The notes under the pieces: model-generated | Databases searched by the model: none | The model's input: only the letters and a program-made list of their open reading frames with translations | Told to the model about the DNA's origin: nothing | Program-made: the position numbers and the translations under genes | Assembly: GCA_046351325.1 (NCBI GenBank) | Contig: JAXLYR010000018.1 | Coordinates: forward strand, 62,001-126,000 | Source: Xiheicaenibacterium sp046351325 | GTDB lineage: Bacteria > Myxococcota_A > Polyangia > Polyangiales > Polyangiaceae | DNA: 64,000 bases | Direction of reading: 5' to 3' | In this document: positions 1 to 7,525 of the stretch, in pieces | Layout of the letters: each line of letters starts with the position of its first letter | Numbering within the stretch: position 1 is the first letter of the stretch

Positions 1-189
1 GATTTCGGTCTCCCCGATCCCGTGCTCCCCGGGGCGGTGCAAATCACCACCGACGGCACCCCTATCGTCCTCGGGCCCGACGCCGCGGTGACAGGCGGTT
101 ACCCCGTCGTAGGTGTTCTCGACAGAACCTCGCGCGCCGCGCTCGCGCGCCAGTCACCCGGCAGCGAGGTTCGCTTCGAGCGCACGTGA
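1..189 (+). CDS. pxpC: Biotin-dependent carboxyltransferase family protein, subunit C of 5-oxoprolinase (PxpC/KipA type), C-terminal fragment
   Basis: The gene is cut by the left edge; frame 1 is open from base 1 to a TGA at 187-189, giving the last 62 residues. The fragment carries PGAVQ, then DGTPIVL, then TGGYPVVGV, and ends GSEVRFE. This is the characteristic C-terminal part of the PxpC/KipA/allophanate-hydrolase subunit 2 family. In that family the protein works with PxpA and PxpB to open 5-oxoproline to glutamate at the expense of ATP. The partner genes would lie left of the window, so the substrate assignment rests on family resemblance only. A related carboxylase-type paralogue (urea amidolyase-like) cannot be excluded from this fragment. 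The stop lies 11 bases from the end of the convergent gene. Confidence 0.85.
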   Translation, partial: DFGLPDPVLPGAVQITTDGTPIVLGPDAAVTGGYPVVGVLDRTSRAALARQSPGSEVRFERT

Positions 190-200
190 TGACAGTATTG

Positions 201-2183
201 TTAGTTCGGGTCGCACGTGTCCGAGCACACCGAAATGATCTGACCATCGAGCAGCAGCGCCCCGATCTGCGCCTGTGCGTTCGGCAAGAAGTTCATCGCG
301 TGGTGAACGCCGTTCTCGGCCGAGGGCGGGGTGTCGGTGTCCGGCGGCGCGGGATCGTCCCACTCCTCGAGGCGGTATTGGATGACGGCGCTTTCGGTCG
401 TGGGAGCTTGGATGACCGGGACTCCGAACGGCTCGTAGAAGGCAGGGCCCAGCAGCTTCACGCCCATCGCTCGCACGAGGATGTCCGTGGCGAGGTTCGG
501 GACTTGGGAGTCACCGATGGCCTCTTGCAAGAGCACCACGCGGTTCGCCGGTGCGTCGGGGAGCGGCTCTTTGAACATCAACCGCGTGACGTTCGCGGGG
601 TCGCTGTGGTCGAACCGCAGCTGCGCGACCGTCATCAGGAACGCGAGGTCGAGCGGGTCCGGGTAGTTGAGCTCGATGAAGGCCTTCACCGGCGGGAAGA
701 CGATCGAGCGAGTCAGCATGGTGCTCCAACTCGAACCGGGGACACCGAACACTGCGCGTGGAATGTCGGGAGACAGCGAGATGAACGACGAGCCCTCGAT
801 CCCGCCGAGGCTCGCTCCCCAGTAGTAGACGCGGCTCGTATCGACGATCGAGTTCGCCGCGACCACGACCTGTGAATCATCCTTGAGCGGCCCGAGCCCG
901 AGCTTGGTGAGGACGATCGCGTTCACGAGGGCCTGCTGGAGTTGGTCGGTGATGATGGTGATGCGGTTCAAGTTGGGCGCGACCTCGCCGGCGATGCGCG
1001 GCAGATCGTTGGAGGACAAACCAATCCAATCCGTCGCGATGACGATCGCTCCGAAGGCCTGCGACAGCGCCTGGATGGCTCGGCCGTCGCCGTCCCCGGT
1101 GAGAAAGTCGCGACCGTTGCCGAAGATCCCGTGGCCGAGGACGACGAGCGGCAGCGGCCCGTCGGTCTCCGCGCGCTTCGGGACGAGCAGCGTGAACGGG
1201 TAGCTGCGGTTCGTCGCTTGGCGCTGCGGTATCCCTGCGTCGTCGACGACGAAGGCATCGCTCTCGTCGAGGTAGGTCGGCACTTCGAACGAGCCGAGGA
1301 CGATCTTCGCGATGTCCTCGTTGGGGTTCTCCTGAACCTCGTCGATCGTGTAGCCGAGCTCGCCAGCGGCCGTCGCGGAGAGCGCCTCGTCGCGCATCGC
1401 GAGCACCGGGCCGAGCAGCCAGTCCTTGCTCGCGACTTGGAAGTCGAACGCGAGCAGCAGCGTCGAACGCTCGAACCCGAGCTCTTCGCCGCGCGAGAAG
1501 AGAGCCTTCATGCGCGGACGAATGGCTTCGACGTCGTCGTTGGTCGTCGCGACATCGTCGCGCAGCGCCTCGAACGCGTCGGTCGGCGCGATATCGGTCC
1601 CACCTACGTCTTTCAAACCTTTGCGGATGAAGACGGCGTGACGGTGGCCCATCTCCATCGGCTCTATGGGCCGGACGATGAAGACCTCGTGATCGGGGAA
1701 GTCGGGCTTGCTGTTCACGTCCATCTCGACGAACGAGAGGACGCGCTTGCCCGACTCCAGGTCCACGAGCGAGACCGTCGCGTCCTCGTCGAGCGACCCC
1801 TGCGGCTCGTGGATCGATGGCAGCCCCGACGTGTCGATCGTCGCACCGAAGTGGACGAGGATCGGATTGACGGGGGAGACGCCATCGGCCTGGTTGTACG
1901 GGCTCACATCGAGGACGGGCCCGCCACCGTGCGGCATCAGCTCCTGCCTCAAGCTCAAGCGGACGCCGGTCGCGCTCGTCGGATCGTCAACCTCGTGAAA
2001 GCCGCTCGGGTAGGGAAAAAGGCACGCGTCCGTCGCGCCCAGCGGGTTGCAACCCTCGGGTCGATCGATGTCGATCTTGGTCGGGGAGACGGGGTCTATC
2101 GTCTCTTCGGCGCAGCCCTGAAAGATCACGGGCGTCGCTGCAACTAAGCAAAAAACCAAGGAACCGAAGATTCGTCGGACCAT
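201..2183 (-). CDS. Secreted lipoprotein with alpha/beta-hydrolase (lipase/esterase-like) domain
   Basis: 660 residues. The start at 2183 is chosen because it gives a clean lipoprotein signal: MVRR, a hydrophobic stretch, then FQGC with lipid-attachment Cys24. An upstream in-frame start exists but adds 37 residues of non-signal sequence. The first half after the signal looks like an Ig-like/bacterial lipase N-terminal region. The hydrolase core contains LVVLGHGIFG (oxyanion region), then GASLGG with nucleophile Ser458. GDSQVPN (candidate acid) and VHHAMNF (candidate His) follow in the order expected of the fold. It is probably an outer-membrane or periplasmic esterase/lipase; the substrate is unknown. 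It converges with the pxpC-like gene and diverges from the cysteine-repeat lipoprotein (176-base gap). Confidence 0.8.
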   Translation of the reverse strand: MVRRIFGSLVFCLVAATPVIFQGCAEETIDPVSPTKIDIDRPEGCNPLGATDACLFPYPSGFHEVDDPTSATGVRLSLRQELMPHGGGPVLDVSPYNQADGVSPVNPILVHFGATIDTSGLPSIHEPQGSLDEDATVSLVDLESGKRVLSFVEMDVNSKPDFPDHEVFIVRPIEPMEMGHRHAVFIRKGLKDVGGTDIAPTDAFEALRDDVATTNDDVEAIRPRMKALFSRGEELGFERSTLLLAFDFQVASKDWLLGPVLAMRDEALSATAAGELGYTIDEVQENPNEDIAKIVLGSFEVPTYLDESDAFVVDDAGIPQRQATNRSYPFTLLVPKRAETDGPLPLVVLGHGIFGNGRDFLTGDGDGRAIQALSQAFGAIVIATDWIGLSSNDLPRIAGEVAPNLNRITIITDQLQQALVNAIVLTKLGLGPLKDDSQVVVAANSIVDTSRVYYWGASLGGIEGSSFISLSPDIPRAVFGVPGSSWSTMLTRSIVFPPVKAFIELNYPDPLDLAFLMTVAQLRFDHSDPANVTRLMFKEPLPDAPANRVVLLQEAIGDSQVPNLATDILVRAMGVKLLGPAFYEPFGVPVIQAPTTESAVIQYRLEEWDDPAPPDTDTPPSAENGVHHAMNFLPNAQAQIGALLLDGQIISVCSDTCDPN

Positions 2184-2359
2184 CGCCCAGCATCCTAGAG
2201 CCACGAACCGTCGGTCACAGCCGCCAACTTTCCCATCCCCTCTTGCGCGGGATCCTTCGCCGCCAAGGCGAGCCCGTGGTAGCCCAATATCCACGCCGAG
2301 GAGCTCGCTCCCGGCTCTTCTAGCTCCTTTCGTTCGCTACACTCTGCATCGAGGTCGCC

Positions 2360-3403
2360 ATGGCTCACGCGGCTCGCTCCACGCTTCCCACGACGTTGTC
2401 GTTCGCGGCGCTCTCGATGAGCGCGCTCCTCTTCACCGCCGTGGGCTGTGGCCGCAGCGGGCCGCTCATCGACGACACGACGCCGTCTTCCGCGGTGTGC
2501 GGTGACAACGCCTGCCAATCGGATGACGGCGAGAGTTGCACGACCTGTCCCGGCGACTGCGGCTTCTGCGAAGGGTGCGGCGACGGCTCCTGCAACAGCC
2601 CCGAGTCTTGCTCGAACTGCCCCGTCGACTGCGGGGTCTGCGACACCTGCGGCAACGGCACCTGCGATCCCGCCGAGACCTGCGCCACCTGCGTTCAAGA
2701 CTGTGGGCAGTGCGCTAGCTGCGGCGATCACGTCTGCGACAGCACCGAGAACTGCGGCAGCTGCGCGCTCGACTGCGGCATCTGCGAGACCTGTGGGAAC
2801 AACAGCTGCGACGGCTCGGAGACCTGCCAGAGCTGCCCAGGCGACTGCGGCGTCTGTGATCTCTGTGGCAACGGCTTCTGCGAGACCGGCGAGGATTGCC
2901 TCAGCTGCGCCCCCGACTGCGGTATCTGCGAGAGCTGCGGCAACGGGATCTGCAACCCGGACAGTGAGAACTGCTTCCTCTGCCCAGCGGACTGCGGTCA
3001 GTGTCCCGGCTGTGGCGACGGCGCGTGCAGCTCGCCCGAGACGTGCGCCTCGTGCATGACCGACTGCGGTGTCTGCTCGGTTTGCCCGAACAACAAGTGC
3101 GAGGACTTCGAGACCTGCGCGATCTGTCCGCAGGACTGTGGTCAATGCCAGCCGATTGGCTGCTTCGAGATCGTGACTTGCGCTCTCGCGTGCATCGACC
3201 TCAATCAGAACCCGCCCGCCTTCAGCATCACGTGCGTCGCGAACTGCGTCGCTCTTGGCTGCGCCGACGTCCAATTCTTCGTCGACCAGGTCCTCAACTG
3301 CGCTGTCGCCAACCTACCGACTTGCGGTGGCGACTTCGGCTGCATCCAGACCCAGTGTGGTGAAGAGTTCGCGGCCTGCCTCAACGCGACCTGCAACCAG
3401 TAG
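2360..3403 (+). CDS. Lipoprotein with nine tandem cysteine-rich repeats
   Basis: 347 residues. The N-terminal signal ends in FTAVGC, with a probable lipid-attachment Cys30; the lipobox is imperfect. From about residue 47 to 257 there are nine consecutive units of 23-25 residues. Each unit has six cysteines in the pattern C-x4-C-x5/6-C-x2-C-x3-C-x2-C, with typical core CGNGTCDPAETC followed by CPxDCG. The last about 90 residues form a different Cys-rich domain starting QPIGCFEIV. The repeats resemble short disulfide-stabilised modules of metazoan and myxobacterial surface proteins. They are not the classical Myxococcus Cys-rich repeat, which contains a CDDGN core. Likely exposed on the cell surface; function unknown. 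The gene stands alone between divergent and same-strand neighbours. Confidence 0.85.
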   Translation: MAHAARSTLPTTLSFAALSMSALLFTAVGCGRSGPLIDDTTPSSAVCGDNACQSDDGESCTTCPGDCGFCEGCGDGSCNSPESCSNCPVDCGVCDTCGNGTCDPAETCATCVQDCGQCASCGDHVCDSTENCGSCALDCGICETCGNNSCDGSETCQSCPGDCGVCDLCGNGFCETGEDCLSCAPDCGICESCGNGICNPDSENCFLCPADCGQCPGCGDGACSSPETCASCMTDCGVCSVCPNNKCEDFETCAICPQDCGQCQPIGCFEIVTCALACIDLNQNPPAFSITCVANCVALGCADVQFFVDQVLNCAVANLPTCGGDFGCIQTQCGEEFAACLNATCNQ

Positions 3404-3654
3404 CCAATTCCGGATCAAGCTCGATCCAGAGCCGCAATCGATCCAGGGGCTGCTCGCGCTGAACCCACGAGCGAGAGCACAATTCCCGCGGGCGCTTCAA
3501 TCCGCTTCCAGCGGCTGATTGTTGGGCCAATTGCAGTGGAAACGGCGAATATCAGCCCCCGCTGAAGCCGTTGCCCTGAACGATCGGTCATGCCTCAACG
3601 CGTCACATTTTCTGCAAGCGGCGGCGAATCGTGGTAACAGGGCCCCCGAAGAGC

Positions 3655-4443
3655 ATGGTCGGCGAGACTCCAGTCCGAATCGAGCGGCGAGGGCGCGTTG
3701 GCGTCCTCACTATCGATCGTGCAGAGCGCCGTAACGCTTTGTCGCGAGCCACGCTCCACGAGCTTGGTCGGTTGACGCGCGAACTCGTGGCCGACTCGGA
3801 GATTCGCGCTATCGTCGTCACCGGCAGCGGAGACAAGGTCTTCTGCGCGGGCGCCGATCTCAAGGAACGACAGAACTTCACTAACGAGGATGTTCGCGTC
3901 CAGGTCGGGCTCTACCGGACTGAGCTCGCCGCACTTGATCTCAGCCCCAAGCCTGTCATTGCAGCACTCAATGGCAGTGCGTTTGGTGGTGGACTCGAGT
4001 TGGCGCTCCTTTGCGATTTGCGTGTTGCTGCTCCTCACGCCAAGCTCGGCCTGCCCGAGACGACGCTCGGAATCATTCCGGGCGCAGGGGGTACGCAACG
4101 CCTTCCGCGCGTAATTGGTGAGGCACGCGCAAAGGAAATGATCCTCCTTGGTCGTCCCATCGACGCTGATACAGCGATGGCCTGGGGACTCGTCAATCGA
4201 GTCTGCCCCACGGGTGTCAGCTGTCTTGATGACACGATTGCTTGGATTGAGCCGATCACTTCAGGCGCGCCAATCGCGCAAGCTGCAGCGTTGGCTGCGA
4301 TCGGACATTCCTTTGATGTGACTTTGGAGCACGGTTTGGTCCTTGAGCGCGTTCATTACGATGAGACACTGCGCTCCGAGGATCGCCTCGAAGCTTTGCG
4401 AGCCTTCAACGAAAAGCGTTCGCCAGTATTCCTTGGGCGATGA
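3655..4443 (+). CDS. Enoyl-CoA hydratase/isomerase family, AUH (methylglutaconyl-CoA hydratase)-like
   Basis: 262 residues, full length for the crotonase family. It contains FCAGADLKER (oxyanion/CoA loop), GGGLELALLCD with catalytic Glu115, and GLPETTLGIIPGAGG with catalytic Glu135. The C-terminus reads EKRSPVFLG. The run FCAGADLKER together with the EKR C-terminal motif is typical of the AUH branch, which hydrates 3-methylglutaconyl-CoA in leucine breakdown. A general enoyl-CoA hydratase is also possible. ATG at 3655 is chosen; an in-frame GTG at 3631 would add eight residues. Codon use is notably less GC-rich than in neighbouring genes (many codons ending in T or A such as GTT, GCT, GAT, CTT, TTG). 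The gene is not linked to other leucine-catabolic genes here, which suggests a different history from its surroundings. Confidence 0.88.
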   Translation: MVGETPVRIERRGRVGVLTIDRAERRNALSRATLHELGRLTRELVADSEIRAIVVTGSGDKVFCAGADLKERQNFTNEDVRVQVGLYRTELAALDLSPKPVIAALNGSAFGGGLELALLCDLRVAAPHAKLGLPETTLGIIPGAGGTQRLPRVIGEARAKEMILLGRPIDADTAMAWGLVNRVCPTGVSCLDDTIAWIEPITSGAPIAQAAALAAIGHSFDVTLEHGLVLERVHYDETLRSEDRLEALRAFNEKRSPVFLGR

Positions 4444-4474
4444 CAGATGCTTGGTGACGGGCGAGAAATTTGAG

Positions 4475-4480
4475 TATGCT
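4475..4480 (+). promoter_or_regulatory. Possible sigma70-type -10 box upstream of the small Cys-rich lipoprotein gene
   Basis: TATGCT at 4475-4480 lies 18 bases after TTGGTG at 4451-4456 and about 48 bases before the ATG at 4528. It sits in one of the few AT-richer gaps of the window. The match to the consensus is partial (four of six in the -10, three of six in the -35), so this is only a candidate. Confidence 0.25.
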
Positions 4481-4515
4481 CCCGCCCGCAGCGTTTCAGA
4501 TAACGAGAATATTTT

Positions 4516-4521
4516 GGGAGG
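4516..4521 (+). promoter_or_regulatory. Strong ribosome-binding site deciding the start at 4528
   Basis: GGGAGG at 4516-4521 lies six bases upstream of ATG 4528. It excludes the in-frame TTG at 4522, which would begin directly after it. Confidence 0.6.
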
Positions 4522-4527
4522 TTGACA

Positions 4528-4863
4528 ATGGATCTTCGCAAGTTGGGCGTTCTCTCTCTGGTGGTCGGTCTCGGTGCTTTCGCGCAGGGCTGCGGTGACC
4601 CCTGCGTCTCGCTCTGCAACGACGAAGTTGACGCCGGTTGCTCCACCGTCAGCGACTGCGACTCCTTCTGTGAGGACGCTGCCGCCGACGCGGACGCGAC
4701 GGGCTGCCGCTCGCAGTTCGATGACTTCATCGACTGCGCTGCTGGCGAGGACGCCTGCTCGGGCGTCTCGACCGGCGCTTGCAGCACCGAGGCGACGGCC
4801 TATGCCACCTGCTTCGTGAACTTCTGCCTCGATAACCCGGACAACGCGGCCTGCACTGCCTGA
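4528..4863 (+). CDS. Small cysteine-rich lipoprotein
   Basis: 111 residues. The start is ATG 4528, preceded by GGGAGG. The signal peptide has MDLRK, a hydrophobic core and FAQGC, giving a candidate lipid-attachment Cys22. The mature part is short, acidic and contains about 11 cysteines spread over 90 residues (for example CGDPCVSLCND and CATCFVNFC). It lacks the regular repeat of the 2360-3403 protein but shares its style: a small extracytoplasmic, disulfide-rich protein. I do not recognise a named family. It has its own candidate promoter and a strong hairpin directly at its stop codon, so it is probably a monocistronic, well-expressed transcript. Confidence 0.75.
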   Translation: MDLRKLGVLSLVVGLGAFAQGCGDPCVSLCNDEVDAGCSTVSDCDSFCEDAAADADATGCRSQFDDFIDCAAGEDACSGVSTGACSTEATAYATCFVNFCLDNPDNAACTA

Positions 4864-4884
4864 TTCAACCCAATAGGGTTGAAT
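4863..4884 (+). terminator. Hairpin at the stop codon of the small Cys-rich lipoprotein gene
   Basis: Bases 4863-4871 and 4876-4884 form a perfect 9-bp stem around a 4-base loop (AATA). The left arm begins at the last base of the TGA stop. There is no T-run after it, so it could be a terminator or an RNA 3'-end stabiliser. Confidence 0.5.
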
Positions 4885-4988
4885 TGGGCTGACTGGCCCG
4901 GCAGAAGTCATGTCGGGTTCGGGTGGAGCGCTGAAAGAACGGTAATCTGATCTTTCTGGCGTTCCAGCCTCCCTTGCTCGTGCATCGA

Positions 4989-5004
4989 TCGGCAATATTG
5001 CCGA
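4989..5004. repeat. 16-bp perfect palindrome in the gap before apbE
   Basis: TCGGCAATATTGCCGA is self-complementary over all 16 bases. It lies in the 252-base convergent gap between the small lipoprotein gene and apbE. It could be an operator, a cruciform-forming site or part of a 3' structure. A second hairpin (GCGTTC, 3-base loop, GAACGC) follows at 5010-5024. Confidence 0.6.
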
Positions 5005-5045
5005 AGGATGCGTTCCGCGAACGCTGCGTCCGATGCAACGTCGCC

Positions 5046-5061
5046 GACGACCTAGGTCGTC
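5046..5061. repeat. Second 16-bp perfect palindrome in the same gap
   Basis: GACGACCTAGGTCGTC is perfectly self-complementary. It lies 54 bases from the apbE stop and could act as a terminator stem for apbE transcripts coming from the right, although no T-run follows on either strand. Confidence 0.6.
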
Positions 5062-5115
5062 AGCAAGGCTGGGGGAGTCGCTGGCAGCATCGGTAGATCG
5101 GCCACGCAGGGTCGA

Positions 5116-6306
5116 TCACGGCGCATCACGAGGGGCTCGTTGTTGTTGAACGAGTCCCTCGAGCCGTTTCGAAATATGAACCTGATTGGCGCTATCCACC
5201 ATTACAGCGCCAACTCCGTCGGTGCGCTCGGCGAGGTCCAGGCCCTCTTTTGCGCCTAGGATGAACACGGCGTCATCGATGGCGTCTGCTGTGAAAGCGT
5301 CAGCGGCCCATATGGTTACGCTGCGTGCGGCAGTTGCGGGGTAGCCGGTGCGCGGGTCGATGATGTGGTGATAGCGGCGGCCGTCCTTCACGAAGGCACG
5401 CTCGTAGTCGCCTGCCGTGCTGAAGGCGTGGTCTTCGACCTCGATGCGAGCGAAGAAGTCGTTCGGGTCGTCGCTCCGCGGGTCGCGGATACCAACACGG
5501 TATCGAGAGCCGTCCGGCTTTCTTCCACGGACGAACAGATCGCCACCCGCCTGCACGAAGAACGAACGAAGCCCCGCCGCGTCGAGGACGCGCACCGCGG
5601 CGTCGACGGCGTACCCCTTCGCGATGCCGCCGAGGTTGATGCGCACTCCAGCTTTGGCGAGCTTCACGGTGTGCGCGCTCGGGTCGAGCAGCACGTTGCG
5701 ATAATCAATCAGCTTGCGGGCCTGTTGGATGGCCGCGTCACTGGGGACCTCATCCACCCCGCCCTGATCGAAGCGCCATAGACCCTTCATCGCCTCGAAG
5801 GTGATGTCGAACACGCCACCCGATTCCTTGGCGATCCACAGGCTCTTCGCGATCACGGCCTCGACGTCGGGGCCGACCTTGACCGCTGTGGTTCCCGCTC
5901 CGTCGTTGATCTGTGAGACCTCGGACGTCGCGACCCACGTGCTCATGAGCTTCTCGAGGCGCTGGATTTCCGCGAAGGCCGCGTCGAGAGCGCGTCGGGT
6001 CGCGGCCTCGTCGATCGCGTAGCTCGAGAAGGCGGTGATGGTGATCTTGGTTCCCATCGCACCGCGCTCGAGGGTGACCTTCTTCACGTCCGGGTCGTCC
6101 CAGACGTCGTCGCTCGACACTGGGATCGCCGCGGACCGTGACGCGGAAGTCACGGTGGTGGCCGAGCCCGGCGCGCTCGCCGAGGGCCGATGATCGACCG
6201 CGCGCGGTGGTGGTTCGGTGCAGGCGAATCCCAATCCTGCAGCTCCGAGGCAAACGAGGAGACGGCAGAGAGCAGACGATCGCGCGTGATGGGCCGGCAG
6301 CCACAT
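5116..6306 (-). CDS. apbE: FAD:protein FMN transferase (ApbE family), lipoprotein
   Basis: 396 residues from ATG 6306; GTG 6315 is an alternative start. An N-terminal hydrophobic segment ending GFAC suggests export and lipid attachment at Cys29, as in many ApbE proteins, though the lipobox is imperfect. A Ser/Ala linker follows. The catalytic domain shows the family landmarks: GAMGTKITI, LEKLMSTW, INLGGIAKGYAVD, QAGGDL and HHIIDPRTGYPA. ApbE uses FAD to attach FMN covalently to Thr/Ser of exported flavoproteins such as NqrC/RnfG-type proteins. No evident flavinylation target lies beside it. The neighbour to the right is divergent, with starts about 140 bases apart. Confidence 0.93.
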   Translation of the reverse strand: MWLPAHHARSSALCRLLVCLGAAGLGFACTEPPPRAVDHRPSASAPGSATTVTSASRSAAIPVSSDDVWDDPDVKKVTLERGAMGTKITITAFSSYAIDEAATRRALDAAFAEIQRLEKLMSTWVATSEVSQINDGAGTTAVKVGPDVEAVIAKSLWIAKESGGVFDITFEAMKGLWRFDQGGVDEVPSDAAIQQARKLIDYRNVLLDPSAHTVKLAKAGVRINLGGIAKGYAVDAAVRVLDAAGLRSFFVQAGGDLFVRGRKPDGSRYRVGIRDPRSDDPNDFFARIEVEDHAFSTAGDYERAFVKDGRRYHHIIDPRTGYPATAARSVTIWAADAFTADAIDDAVFILGAKEGLDLAERTDGVGAVMVDSANQVHISKRLEGLVQQQRAPRDAP

Positions 6307-6448
6307 GGAGCGCACCCTAGCGCTGCCATCACGCTCCAGCGAGTCTCCCGGAGGTGGGCTGCGGTTTGCAGTTGGGCTCGACGCTTGGCGTGGCAGTCGC
6401 GCCGTTGTCGCCTACCATCCACGAAGTTCACCGGGGAGCTTGTTCTTG

Positions 6449-7525
6449 ATGCGTGCGTTTCTTGTCTCGACGACGCTCCTCGCAGGAGTGCTCTGTTCGA
6501 CGGTTGCCTTCGCTGGAGAATATGCGTCGGAGCAACCGCCGCCACCTCCACCGCTGACCACCGATGAGCCAGCTGCGACGGAGGCGCGACCGATCGTGCC
6601 GGCGTTGCCGCCCGCGTTCGATGGCGCCGCACCGACCGATGCTCGGAGCGAGGAACTCGACTCGCTGTTACCCGCGAGCTTGGTCACCGTCGGGCTCGGT
6701 GGTGTGTTCGTGCTCACGGGCGGGGGCTTCATCGCTGGCGAACGCACGAGCCAGTACTGCGGCGCGAGCGGCTGCGTCGAACGACCCGACGACTACTACG
6801 AGAACCTCGGCGCGAGCTTCATGGGCGCGGGGATCGGCTTCGCGCTCGTGGGCGGCACTGGTCTGCTCGGCTGGCTCGGCTCTCATCCGCGCGGCACCGA
6901 GCAGCGCGCGAGTGAGCCTCTGATGCTCTCGGGGTTCTCGCTCGTCGCGATCTCGGCCGCGGCGTTCGGCGTCGGCGTCGGGCAAGCCGTCACCTACGGC
7001 GCATACCCGGCCGCCGATCTCTCGACGTCCTGGCAATACTGGCTGACGAGCGGTCTGACCGCAGCGGTCGGCATCCCGTTGCTCGCAGCCGGCGCCACCA
7101 AGTCGACCGCCGCCGAGCGCGCCGAGAAAATCCGAAAGGCGGAGTACGAGCGAACGCACCCGAGGAAGGGCCGGCGCTCGATCGGCATGATGGTCGCCGG
7201 TGGCGTGTTGGTCGGGCTCGGCGGTCTCGCGGGTCTTGCGGGAACGGCGCTCAGCATCGCGACGCGTGACATTATCGTCACGTTCATCATCGGGCTGCCG
7301 CTCGTCGGGGGAGGCGGACTCTTCATGAGCATCGGGCTGCCGTTGCTCATCGTCGGGCTGCAGCACGACAAGGTCCCCGCATCGACCACGCAGGCCTCGA
7401 GCGAAGCGATCGATCTCGTCGCCGCCGAAGCCGAAGAAGAAGCGCGCGCTCGCGACATCGCGAAGTTCATCCCCGAGGTCTCGACCTATGGAGTCGGCGT
7501 CGCGCTGACGTGGAGGCTGCCGTGA
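6449..7525 (+). CDS. Multi-pass membrane protein with proline-rich N-terminal segment
   Basis: 358 residues. The start at 6449 gives MRAFLVS and a signal-like hydrophobic stretch ending VAFAGEY. A Pro/Thr-rich linker comes next (with a run of six prolines). Four to six Gly-rich hydrophobic segments follow, for example LVTVGLGGVFVLTGGG and ITFIIGLPLVGGGGLF-like stretches near residues 75-100, 130-160, 170-195, 245-275 and 285-310. Upstream in-frame starts would destroy the signal. No known family is recognised. The stop overlaps the start of the next gene by four bases (GTGA), so the two are probably translated together and may act together in the envelope. Confidence 0.7.
   Translation: MRAFLVSTTLLAGVLCSTVAFAGEYASEQPPPPPPLTTDEPAATEARPIVPALPPAFDGAAPTDARSEELDSLLPASLVTVGLGGVFVLTGGGFIAGERTSQYCGASGCVERPDDYYENLGASFMGAGIGFALVGGTGLLGWLGSHPRGTEQRASEPLMLSGFSLVAISAAAFGVGVGQAVTYGAYPAADLSTSWQYWLTSGLTAAVGIPLLAAGATKSTAAERAEKIRKAEYERTHPRKGRRSIGMMVAGGVLVGLGGLAGLAGTALSIATRDIIVTFIIGLPLVGGGGLFMSIGLPLLIVGLQHDKVPASTTQASSEAIDLVAAEAEEEARARDIAKFIPEVSTYGVGVALTWRLP
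7512..7516 (+). promoter_or_regulatory. Internal ribosome-binding site for the coupled lipoprotein gene
   Basis: GGAGG at 7512-7516, inside the end of the upstream gene, lies five bases before GTG 7522. It selects this start over the in-frame GTG 7510. Confidence 0.55.

Noticed and set aside
2500..3150. CRISPR-like array
   Set aside because: The regular 69-75-base period is coding: it is the nine-unit cysteine repeat in frame, with diverged units and no conserved palindromic repeat separated by unique spacers.
4261..4995. Long minus-strand frame across the 3' end of the enoyl-CoA hydratase gene and the small lipoprotein
   Set aside because: It runs antisense to two well-supported genes, has no recognisable domain and no ribosome-binding site; treated as a composition shadow.
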